NCBI GenBank assembly: GCA_001725945.1
Contig: LRMT01000125.1
Location: 164,875-228,874 of the forward strand
DNA length: 64,000 bases
Source: Cupriavidus sp. UYMMa02A
Lineage (GTDB): Bacteria > Pseudomonadota > Gammaproteobacteria > Burkholderiales > Burkholderiaceae
Direction: 5' to 3'
The notes under the pieces are model-generated. The model did not search any database. It was not told where the DNA came from and saw only the letters and a program-made list of their open reading frames with translations. Shown piece after piece: positions 53,815 to 61,725 of this stretch. How positions within the stretch are numbered: position 1 is the stretch's first letter; every line of letters begins with the position of its first letter. The position numbers and the translations under genes are program-made.

Positions 53815-55028
53815 CTATGGCAGTTCCGTGCCCGTGGCGACGCCACTGGCCATGCGGTAGTCCTCCGCATAGGCCTTCCACTGGGCCAGCGATACCGCAT
53901 GGCCATGCCGTGCCAGCCGCAGCACTGACCTGCGCCAGCGGCTACCGGTGGCAAATTCCTGCAGTTGCTCGATGCGGTTGGCGGCATGATGCCCGCAGCC
54001 GCGCAGATGTGCCCAGGCCGCGGCATGGGCCATGGTCGCCAGCACTTCCCGCAGCGCCGAAGCGCTGTCGCAGTGCGCCAGGTTGACCCGGTCGGCGGTG
54101 GGCTGCAGGCTTTTCACCAGGTACGACGCCTTTCCCATTTCGACCGATGAAAGCAGCGCGGGCGATGCCGCCTGCATGACCTGCTGCACCGTCGCCACGC
54201 GCACGGCATCGCTGCTCCAGCGGTGCTGCGCGCAATTGGGCAGGTCTTGCCACGCGGACGGTGCGGCGCGCTTGATGTCGATCAGGCGCGGCATGCCGCC
54301 CGCGCGCTCGTCGCGTGCCAGCACCACATAGCGCTCCAGCCCGAGGCTGCCGATGCCGGCCACGCGCCGCGCCACGTCTTCGGCGCGGAAATGGTGGCCA
54401 TGTCCCTGACCCGAATAACGCGCAGGATCTCCAGGGCCCGGCCACGCGCCGCCTTGTCGGCAGGAAGCGCGTGCTGCCCATCACAGGCCAGGCGCTGCCG
54501 TCCCTTGCGCATTTCAGTGCGTTCCACGATCAGTTCGCCGCGCCGGCGCCGCTTGACCCGGCGCAACAGCGTGGCCACCATGCCGGTGGCCGTGGCACGT
54601 TCGAGCCAGCGCGGCTTGCCTCGCTGCAGAACTGCCGCATACTCGGCCAGCATTGCCTCGCTGGCGCCCCGCGCATCCTCGTCGGACAAGCCGATCTGCC
54701 CCGCCGCCACCATCACGCTCGACAGCACGCGGACCACATCGATGGTCAGGGGCGCCACCAGCCCGTCGTCGAAGTCGTTCAGGTCGAAATAGACCAGGCC
54801 GTTGTCGCCCTTGAAGCTGCCGAAGTTCTCGAGGTGCAGGTCGCCGCAGACGTAGGTGGTCGGCGCGTCCAGCAGCGCGTCCTCATTGCGCAGCGACGCC
54901 ACGTACAGGTGGTTGGTGCCGCGGAAGAATGCAAACGGGTCGGCGGCAATGGCGGCGAGCTTGCGTGTAAAACGCTCAGGGTCCCTGCCCTGGTTGAAAT
55001 GCAGGATGGCTTCGGTGGCAGGATGCAT
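53815..55028 (-). CDS. DUF2252 domain protein (one frame break)
   Basis: About 404 residues starting MHPATEAILHFNQGRDPERF. It shows a protein-kinase/APH-like active site: YVCGDLHLENFGSFKGDN (GD-H--N loop) and FDLNDFDDG (metal-binding acidic motif). Further on are SGQGHGHHFRAEDVARRVAG, IGSLGLERYVVLARDER, and MQAASPALLSSVEMGKASYL. The frame breaks near 54420, before SGQGHGHHF; one base restores 1215 bases. DUF2252 proteins are uncharacterised and thought to be phosphotransferase-like. It begins 8 bases after the oxidase subunit IV gene and is probably cotranscribed with the cox cluster. Confidence 0.8.
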
Positions 55029-55036
55029 GCGATGGG

Positions 55037-55408
55037 TTAGCGGAAGAAGATGCCTCGCGTCAGGAACGTGTAGTTTGCCTCTTCCGCCATCAGCCCGACA
55101 AGTACCAGCAGGCACAACGGCGGCACCAGGATCGCGCAGATCAGCGCCATGCGCTCCCAGGCCATGTGCATGAAGACGGCGACGATCAGGCCTGCCTTCA
55201 TCACCATGAGCAGCAGGATCAGCGTCCAGCGCAGGTAGCCGGTGAAACCGACATAGTCCACCATGTAGGACAGCGTGGACAGCACGAACAGCAGCAGCCA
55301 GATCTTCAGATAGAGGCTGATGGGATGCTGCTGGCCGGTGTGCGCGGTGTCGTCGTGGCCGTGTGCGGAGCCAGGGGTGGCGGACGTCGGAGTCGGAGTC
55401 GAAGCCAT
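55037..55408 (-). CDS. cytochrome oxidase subunit IV-like protein
   Basis: A 123-residue protein with a His/Thr-rich soluble start and three membrane helices (about 38-56, 65-85, 95-113). LRWTLILLLMVMKAGLIVAV and FMHMAWERM match the prokaryotic COX4/CyoD family. It probably stabilises the oxidase core. The start at 55408 (MASTPTPTSATPG) has GAGG upstream. It follows the second subunit III gene after 8 bases. Confidence 0.85.
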   Translation of the reverse strand: MASTPTPTSATPGSAHGHDDTAHTGQQHPISLYLKIWLLLFVLSTLSYMVDYVGFTGYLRWTLILLLMVMKAGLIVAVFMHMAWERMALICAILVPPLCLLVLVGLMAEEANYTFLTRGIFFR

Positions 55409-55416
55409 GGCTAGCC

Positions 55417-56112
55417 TCACCAGAGGTAGAACAATGCAAAGATGAACACCCAGACCAGATCCACGAAGTGCCAGTACAGGCCCGCGATCTCGACGATCTG
55501 GTAATTGCCGGTGACCTCATACCGGCCACGCAGCACCTTCGTCGCCACGATCAGCAGGTAGATCACGCCGCAGGTCACGTGCAGGCCATGGAAACCGGTG
55601 ATCATGAAGAAGGTGGAGCCGAACTGCGGCGCTCCCATCGGGTTGCCCCAGGGGCGCACGCCCTCCTGGACGATCAGCTTGGTCCATTCGAAGGCCTGCA
55701 TGCCGACAAAGGTCGCGCCCAACAGGGCGGTCGCCAGCATCAGCATCGCGCATTGGCGCCGCTGGCGCCGGTAGGCGAAGTTGACCGCCATCGCCATCGT
55801 GCCGCTGCTGGTGATGAGCACGAACGTCATGATGGCGATCAGGAGCAGCGGCACGTCGTGCCCGCCGACACGGAGTCCGAAGACCTCGCTCGGGTTGGGC
55901 CAGGGCACCGTGGTGGCCATGCGCACCGTCATGTAGCCCGTCAGGAAGCAGCTGAACACGAAGGTGTCGGACAGCAGGAAGATCCACATCATCGCCTTGC
56001 CCCACGACACCTTGAAGGCGCGCTGGTCCGACGACCAGTCCGCCACCAGGCCGCGCAGGCCCGTGGCGGTGGCACCCGGCGCGGCGGGCGGTGTCGAGAC
56101 GTTCGATGACAT
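55417..56112 (-). CDS. coxP: cytochrome c oxidase subunit III (CoxP-like)
   Basis: An intact 231-residue subunit III with seven helices. It starts MSSNVSTPPAAPGATATGLR. Signatures include MMWIFLLSDTFVFSCFLTGY, GSTFFMITGFHGLHVTCGV and the C-terminal GLYWHFVDLVWVFIFALFYL. Subunit III supports proton uptake and stability of subunit I. It is the second subunit III gene in a row, an arrangement known from coxMNOP clusters. Confidence 0.9.
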   Translation of the reverse strand: MSSNVSTPPAAPGATATGLRGLVADWSSDQRAFKVSWGKAMMWIFLLSDTFVFSCFLTGYMTVRMATTVPWPNPSEVFGLRVGGHDVPLLLIAIMTFVLITSSGTMAMAVNFAYRRQRRQCAMLMLATALLGATFVGMQAFEWTKLIVQEGVRPWGNPMGAPQFGSTFFMITGFHGLHVTCGVIYLLIVATKVLRGRYEVTGNYQIVEIAGLYWHFVDLVWVFIFALFYLW

Positions 56113-56136
56113 GAGGATCCCCCTTAGCGCCGCACG

Positions 56137-56784
56137 CTATGCGGTGCCGCAGATATAGCGCACGATCTCGGGCGTAAGCCAGCCCAGCGCGGCCAGCAGC
56201 ACCACCCACACTGCAAGCAGGAAATGCCAATAGCGGGCGCACAGCGACATGCGCAGCAAGGCGCCTTCGCCGCTGCCGCGGAAGGCCGCCGCGAACGCCC
56301 AGCCCGCCAGGCCGCCAATCACGTGCAGCCCGTGCATGGCGGTCAGCAGATAGAAGAAACTGCCCGCGGGGTTGTTGACGGGACCGACATTGACGGCATG
56401 CAGCGCTTGCCACGCCCATAGTTGCGAGGCAACGAAGGCAGCGGCGCCCAGGCCCCCCAGGCGCAGTGCGCGCCGTGCCTCGGCCATGCGGCCCGTCCGC
56501 GCGAGGCGTACCGCAGCTTGCATTGCCACGCTGCCGGCCGCGAGCAGACCGGTCGACAGCCATACCTGCCACGGCAAGGCAATACGCTGCCAGTCGGGAC
56601 TGTCCATGCGCATCGCATACGCCGCCAGGAACAGCGTAAAGAGCGCCGTGACCACACCCATGAAGATCCACAGCCCGACACTGGCGGGCGCGCCGCCAGC
56701 CTGCCCGTTGCGGGTCTGGCCGCCGCCGGACGGATTGCCGCCGAACTCGTCGCGGGTGACTTTGTAGACGGCGTCGGCGTTCAT
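56137..56784 (-). CDS. coxO: cytochrome c oxidase subunit III (CoxO-like)
   Basis: An intact 215-residue protein with about five helices, shorter than CoxP. It starts MNADAVYKVTRDEFGGNPSG. SFFYLLTAMHGLHVIGGLAG and RYWHFLLAVWVVLLAALGWL mark the subunit III fold. Its ATG overlaps the coxN stop as ATGA. It differs clearly from the following subunit III gene, so the pair is an ancient split of roles rather than a recent duplication. Confidence 0.88.
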   Translation of the reverse strand: MNADAVYKVTRDEFGGNPSGGGQTRNGQAGGAPASVGLWIFMGVVTALFTLFLAAYAMRMDSPDWQRIALPWQVWLSTGLLAAGSVAMQAAVRLARTGRMAEARRALRLGGLGAAAFVASQLWAWQALHAVNVGPVNNPAGSFFYLLTAMHGLHVIGGLAGWAFAAAFRGSGEGALLRMSLCARYWHFLLAVWVVLLAALGWLTPEIVRYICGTA

Positions 56785-58538
56785 GCCACGGCTCCATGGC
56801 TGGTGTACGGCTCAGGTTCCGCGCCGCCGGCCTCGGGCGGCGCGTTCTGCGCGATGAAGTCCTCCGGCGCGCCGGGCACGCTGTACGCATAGGCCCAGCG
56901 GTACGCCACCGGCAGGTGCGGCCCCCAGTTGCCGTGCGCGGGCGGCGTCTCGGGCGTCTGCCATTCCAGCGAGGCGGCGCGCCACGGGTTGCCGTCGGCC
57001 TTGCGCCCCCGCCAGAGGCTCCAGACGAGGTTGAAGACGAACAGCAATTGCGCTGCCGCGACGATGAAGGCCGCGATCGAGATATACATGTTCATCACGT
57101 GCGCCGATTCGGGAATGAACGCGTAGTTCTCGTACGCGTAGTAGCGCCGCGGCATGCCGAGCACGCCGAGGTAGTGCATCGGGAAAAAGATCGCGTAGGT
57201 GCCGATGAACGTGATCCAGAAATGGATCCGGCCCATGGTGTCATCGAGCATGCGGCCCGTCACCTTCGGATACCAGTGGTAGATGCCGCCGAACACGACC
57301 AGGATCGGCGACACGCCCATCACCATATGGAAGTGGGCGACCACGAAATAGGTGTTCGACAACGGGATATCCACGCTTACGTTGCCGAGGAACAGCCCGG
57401 TCAGCCCGCCGATAACGAAGGTGCTGATGAACGCGATGGCGAACAGCATCGGCACCGAGAAATGGATATCGCCGCGCCACAGCGTGATGACCCAGTTGTA
57501 GACCTTGATGGCGGTCGGAATCGCGATGATCAGCGTGGTCGTGGCGAAGAAGAAGCCGAAGTACGGGTTCATGCCGCTCACGAACATGTGGTGCGCCCAT
57601 ACCACCACCGACAGCACGCCGATGGCCAGGATGGCCCACACCATGGTGCGGTAGCCGAAGATGCTCTTGCGCGCATGCACGCTGACCAGGTCCGAGACGA
57701 TGCCGAAGGCCGGCAGCGCGACGATATACACCTCGGGGTGGCCAAAGAACCAGAACAGGTGCTGGAACAGCAGCGGGCTGCCGCCCTTGTAGTTGAGCTG
57801 CTGGCCCATCGACACCATCGCCGGCATGAAGAAGCTGGTGCCCAGCGTCCGGTCGAGCAGCATCATGACGGCGGACACGAACAGCGCCGGGAACGCCAGC
57901 AGCGCCAGGATGGTCGCCATGAAGATGCCCCACACCGACAGCGGCATGCGCAGCAGCGTCATGCCCTCAGTGCGCGCCTGGAGCACGGTCGTGACGTAGT
58001 TCAGGCCGCCCATCGTCGCCGCGACGATGAAGATCGCCAGCGACACGAGCATGAGGATAATGCCCCACTCATATCCTGGGGTACCGGGCAGGATGGCTTG
58101 CGGCGGGTACAGCGTCCAGCCCGCCCCTGTGGGCCCTCCCGGCACGAAGAAGCTTGCCAGCAGCACGATCACCGACAACAGGTAGACCCAGTAGCTGAGC
58201 ATGTTCAGGAACGGGAACACCATGTCGCGCGCGCCGACCATCAGCGGGATCAGATAGTTGCCGAAGCCGCCGAGGAATAGCGCAGTCAGCAGGTAGATCA
58301 CCATGATCATGCCGTGCATGGTGACGAACTGGTAGTAGCGGTTGGCGTCGATGAAATCGAACTTGCCCGGGAACCCGAGCTGCATGCGCATCAGGTTGGA
58401 CAGCGCCACGCCCACCAGCCCGACCACGATGGCCGTGATGGTGTACTGCACCGCGATCACCTTGTGGTCCTGGCTCCAGACGTAGCGGGTCCAGAAGCTC
58501 TGCGGTCCGTGGTGGCCGGCATCGTCGGCGTAAGCCAT
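56781..58538 (-). CDS. coxN: cytochrome c oxidase subunit I (CoxN-like)
   Basis: An intact 585-residue haem-copper oxidase core with about twelve helices. Haem and copper ligands are visible: the low-spin haem His in TMHGMIMV, Cu_B His and cross-linked Tyr in FFGHPEVYIVALPAFG, the His pair in VWAHHMFVSGM, and the haem His pair in VAHFHMVMG. The Glu in GHPEVY marks an A1-type D-channel. It reduces oxygen to water and pumps protons. The start at 58538 has GAGGAGA upstream. Directly follows coxM. Confidence 0.95.
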   Translation of the reverse strand: MAYADDAGHHGPQSFWTRYVWSQDHKVIAVQYTITAIVVGLVGVALSNLMRMQLGFPGKFDFIDANRYYQFVTMHGMIMVIYLLTALFLGGFGNYLIPLMVGARDMVFPFLNMLSYWVYLLSVIVLLASFFVPGGPTGAGWTLYPPQAILPGTPGYEWGIILMLVSLAIFIVAATMGGLNYVTTVLQARTEGMTLLRMPLSVWGIFMATILALLAFPALFVSAVMMLLDRTLGTSFFMPAMVSMGQQLNYKGGSPLLFQHLFWFFGHPEVYIVALPAFGIVSDLVSVHARKSIFGYRTMVWAILAIGVLSVVVWAHHMFVSGMNPYFGFFFATTTLIIAIPTAIKVYNWVITLWRGDIHFSVPMLFAIAFISTFVIGGLTGLFLGNVSVDIPLSNTYFVVAHFHMVMGVSPILVVFGGIYHWYPKVTGRMLDDTMGRIHFWITFIGTYAIFFPMHYLGVLGMPRRYYAYENYAFIPESAHVMNMYISIAAFIVAAAQLLFVFNLVWSLWRGRKADGNPWRAASLEWQTPETPPAHGNWGPHLPVAYRWAYAYSVPGAPEDFIAQNAPPEAGGAEPEPYTSHGAVA

Positions 58539-58548
58539 GCGTCTCTCC

Positions 58549-59884
58549 TCACTTCGTTGCCGCCTTGGGCGAGGCAGTTGGCGGCACCACAGCGGCATTG
58601 GACGTCGTGTAGGTGCCGGAAGCCGCCGGCGCCGCCTGGGAGCTGGTCGCGGCCGCGGTGGTAGCCCCAGCCGCGCCCCTGCCGATGCGGCTCCGGCGGC
58701 GCGGCTCCCGCGCCCACGCCGCTGCCCTGGCGCGAGATATACGCCATCAGGCACGGATCTCGTCATCGGTTCAGCGGGATCTTGGGCATGACCGGGCCGA
58801 ACCCCTTTACCAGGCGGGCCTGCGGATTGGTGATCTCCTCTTTCAGGAAGGCCTCGTCGACCGGGGCAGTGCTGCCGTCGGCAAAGGTTTCGGTCTTGCC
58901 ATACAGTCCCTTCCAGGTTGGGCCGACGCCGGGGTTGCCGTCAATGCTGTGGCAACCCGCACTTCCCTTGCTCTGCGCCAGCGCGTGACCCTTTTCGAGC
59001 AGCACTGCGTCCGCACCCGCGGCGGCACCGCCTGGCGCACCCGCCGGCGCTGCCGCCGGCGGTGCGGCCGCCTTCGCGAGCGTCATCGCAAAGGTCGGCT
59101 GCTTCGCCAGCCAGGCGTCGAAGGCAGCCTGGTTCTCCACGATCACCATGCCGCGCATGTTGTAGTGCCCCACGCCGCAAAGCTGTGCGCACAGGATCTC
59201 GAAGCGCCCCGCTTCCGTTGGCGTGAACCAGAACGAAGTCACCATGCCCGGCACCATGTTCATGCGCGCACGGAACGGCGGCACGTAGAAGTCATGCAGC
59301 ACATCACGGGAACGCAGCAGCACCTTGACTGGCCGGTTCAGCGGCAGGTGCACCTCGGGCCCGCTGATGACGATATTGTCCTGGCCGCGCGGATCGTCCG
59401 GGTTCAGGCCAAGCGGATTGGTGCCGCTGATGAAGCGCGGATCGGATGTACCGAGCTGGCCGCTCTTGCCCGGAAAGCGGAATGCCCACTGCCATTGCTG
59501 GCCGATCACTTCCAGCACCATCGCCTCGCGCGGCGGGCGCACGTAGTCCGCGTAGACGAACAGGCCCGGCGCGAGCAGCGCCATGACACCGAGCGCCGTG
59601 CCCACGGTGAGCCAGATTTCCAGTTTCCTGTTCTCGGGATGATAGTCGGCGCGGTGGCCGCGCTGCCCGTCCTGCCGCGGCGCATCATGACGGAAGCGCC
59701 AGACCATGTAGCCGAGGAACAGGTTGATGACGACGAAGAAGATGCCCGTGATGACCAGGGTAATGGTGAGCGTGTCGTCCATCTGCTTCCAGTTGGACGC
59801 CAGCGGAGTCGCCCACCACGGGCTCAGGAAATGAAAGAGCACCGAAGCGACGACGATGACTACGAGTGCGATGGCCATCGCCAT
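58549..59884 (-). CDS. coxM: cytochrome c oxidase subunit II with fused cytochrome c domain (CoxM-like; frame changes at the end)
   Basis: Two N-terminal membrane helices (about 3-22 and 45-65) precede the cupredoxin domain with the Cu_A motif CAQLCGVGHYNMRGM. A Pro/Ala linker follows, then a class I cytochrome c domain. Its haem motif reads SAGCH instead of CxxCH; the axial Met is in VMPKIPL. The C-terminus continues through frame changes near 58770 (extra A), 58761, and twice in the linker at about 58660-58725. It then runs as an Ala/Thr/Ser-rich tail ending TASPKAATK at 58549. Repaired length is about 445 residues. The start is ATG 59884 behind GGAGG. It accepts electrons from cytochrome c for CoxN. 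Confidence 0.86.
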
Positions 59885-60055
59885 ATCCAACCTCCTCCTC
59901 GCGCGGGGCGAGGGATGCGGAAGTCACGCAGGGTTGAGATAAGACTAGTGCATGCCGTCAGGTCACTGCAAGGCTACTTAGGCGCGGGAGGGCGCGCAGG
60001 CTTGCCGCATTGCACAAGCTGGTGGAATGTCGCCCCGCACGTGCGGCAATCAACT

Positions 60056-60094
60056 AAAAAACGGCGGTTGGGACATCATCGCCCATCCGCCGTT
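60056..60094 (-). terminator. intrinsic terminator after the 60.2-kb membrane-protein gene
   Basis: An 8-bp stem AACGGCGG / CCGCCGTT with an extra GGG/CCC pair inside. On the minus strand it is followed by TTTTTT. It lies about 108 bases past the stop at 60202 and 170 bases before the coxM start. The rest of 59885-60201 holds nothing else I can support; a cox promoter must be in this gap but was not defined. Confidence 0.8.
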
Positions 60095-60201
60095 GTCGTC
60101 GCACGCGGCCCGTGTAGAAGCAAAGCGCGCGGCAAAACCAGGGATCTTGCAGTGCGGCGCAAATCAGGCGCCGCAAAGTGGTCAATGAGCGTGCGCTGCG
60201 C

Positions 60202-60705
60202 TCAATGCGATACATCCTTGCTTTCCAGCTTCCAGTAGCACACCGCCGCAACCATGCCGAAGATGAGGTGCCCGAGCAGGGTGTGCCATCCGCGCGCATT
60301 GGCAAACCATGTGAAGAAGCGCGTCATGACATGGAAGTCGAACAGGTAGACCGCCAGGCCGAATAGCGCACCGGCCAGCATGACCATGCCGATGCTCGAA
60401 TCCAGCTGGAATGGTGCGATGATGATCGCAAGCACCATCCCCAGCACGGCGCCCAGCACGAAGTGGATGATCAGTGCGGCAGCCACTGTGCCCACGCTGA
60501 ACAGCGAGGTCTGCAACACATCCGGCCCCATCAGGATCGCGGCGATCATGCGTGTGGTACCCCACGGATTCACACCCGACACCATCGTGGACCAGAACAG
60601 CTCCAGCACCAGCAGTAACGCACCGGCTGCCAGGCCAGAAACCGCAGCCGCGGTCCAGTCCGGCGAGCGCCGCACGTAATGGTGCGAATGCATATGAAGT
60701 TCCAT
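60202..60705 (-). CDS. small polytopic membrane protein, paralogue of the 1.3-kb gene
   Basis: A 167-residue protein starting MELHMHSHHYVRRSPDW behind GGAGGTG, the same start motif and ribosome site as the gene at 1267-1800. About five hydrophobic segments follow. Shared landmarks with the paralogue are LDSSIGM, an AVYL helix, RFFTWFANARGW and a closing helix with MVAAVCY. The middle, with WGTTRMIAAILMGPDVLQ, is more diverged. No known function is recognised. It lies upstream of the cox cluster on the same strand, separated by its own terminator, and may be functionally tied to it. Confidence 0.75.
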   Translation of the reverse strand: MELHMHSHHYVRRSPDWTAAAVSGLAAGALLLVLELFWSTMVSGVNPWGTTRMIAAILMGPDVLQTSLFSVGTVAAALIIHFVLGAVLGMVLAIIIAPFQLDSSIGMVMLAGALFGLAVYLFDFHVMTRFFTWFANARGWHTLLGHLIFGMVAAVCYWKLESKDVSH

Positions 60706-61020
60706 AGCCACCTCCGCCTCTCTGTATCACGGGACAGCGCCCGCGTATTTGGACAGGATAGGACACGCGGGTCGCAGAATTAGACCCCATGGGGCGAAAA
60801 AGATGCCGCAGTCCGCGTCGTGTCACACATTGCGTGGTGGCAGGTGGCAAGAACGGTACGCAGCCAGCGCGGCGGCAACAGGCCCCGACGGTGGAAGAAA
60901 CAGCTGGCAATGCGTCGAACGCGCACTCCACGCATGCGGGTCAATCCCGATGCATGTAGCTCTTTATTCGCCACACACTGTCTATACTGGGATCACAAGA
61001 CAGAGAGACAGGAGACCGCC
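60706..61020. other. divergent promoter region between two membrane-protein genes
   Basis: About 315 bases with no supported gene. TATACT at 60983-60988 is a good -10 for the small gene at 61021, with only a weak -35 (CTCTTT) 17 bases upstream. The region holds no other repeat or motif I can name. Confidence 0.4.
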
Positions 61021-61203
61021 ATGTGGCATTTTCAGGCGCACGATCTTGTATTCCTGATCCCGATGGCACTGGTAGGCGTGATCGCCATGGGCTCGATCCC
61101 GGTGACCGCCCGATTCCTTCGTATCAGCTGCCGCACCATGGGTGCGCTCATCGGTGCACTGGTGGCGGTGTTGGTACTGGAGGCATTGCCGTTGCTGATC
61201 TGA
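61021..61203 (+). CDS. small two-helix membrane protein (60 residues)
   Basis: Starts MWHFQAHDLVFLIPMALVGV at an ATG with AGGAG 8 bases upstream. Two hydrophobic helices (about 9-27 and 38-58) are joined by a short basic loop (TARFLRISCR). A -10 TATACT lies 33 bases before the start. No family is recognised. The strong ribosome site and clean membrane topology support a real gene. A second small membrane protein follows 42 bases later. Confidence 0.65.
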   Translation: MWHFQAHDLVFLIPMALVGVIAMGSIPVTARFLRISCRTMGALIGALVAVLVLEALPLLI

Positions 61204-61245
61204 GCCGCGAGGCCCGGACAGTACATATCGAGAGAGGAGGGCCGC

Positions 61246-61404
61246 ATGTCGATCGGCCTGCTTGCCGCCGTCATGGTGGCGCTGCTGTGCATGACCGTTG
61301 CCGTGGCATTGTGGCGATGCAGCCACCCCTATCGCATGCGCTACAGGCGCTGCGCGCGGGCGCGGCAGCGGGCTGGCATCTGCCGGCAGGCGGCGCGCCA
61401 CTGA
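61246..61404 (+). CDS. very small membrane protein (52 residues)
   Basis: Starts MSIGLLAAVMVALLCMTVAV at an ATG with a strong AGGAGG 6-10 bases upstream. One N-terminal helix (about 3-23) is followed by an Arg-rich tail with four Cys. Together with the preceding 60-residue protein it looks like a two-gene unit. No family is recognised. Rubredoxin converges on it, with a 7-bp hairpin (CGCCGGC/GCCGGCG, 61427-61444) between them. Confidence 0.55.
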   Translation: MSIGLLAAVMVALLCMTVAVALWRCSHPYRMRYRRCARARQRAGICRQAARH

Positions 61405-61447
61405 GCACCGCCGCCCTGACTGACGCCGCCGGCACAAGCCGGCGATG

Positions 61448-61645
61448 TCATAGTTCGATCATGGCGAATTCGCCCTTGCCGACGTCACATTCCGGGCAGC
61501 GCCAGTCATCGGGAATTTCTTCCCATCGGGTGCCCGGCGCGATGCCGTCTTCCGGCCAGCCCTGTTCCTCGTCGTACACCCAACCACAGATCACGCAAAC
61601 CCAGGTCTTGTAGGCAACGGCCACTTCCAGCTGATCCTGCTGCAA
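61448..61645 (-). CDS. rubA: rubredoxin
   Basis: A 65-residue iron protein with the two Cys pairs WVCVICGWVYDEEQG and WRCPECDVGK that bind one Fe. It transfers single electrons, for example to alkane hydroxylases or in oxidative-stress defence. Residues 1-12 are slightly longer than the minimal fold. The partner is not in the window. It lies downstream of the DUF748 gene on the same strand. Confidence 0.95.
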   Translation of the reverse strand: MQQDQLEVAVAYKTWVCVICGWVYDEEQGWPEDGIAPGTRWEEIPDDWRCPECDVGKGEFAMIEL

Positions 61646-61725
61646 AACTCTCTCCTGAATGGCCGCGCACCCGCGGCCCGATACATATTTTCCGGGCCGA
61701 ATGATACGCGGTTTTCACGGCAGTC

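Noticed and set aside
58613..60238. A 541-residue plus-strand frame across coxM
   Set aside because: Antisense to coxM, His/Arg-rich, no ribosome site and no domain.
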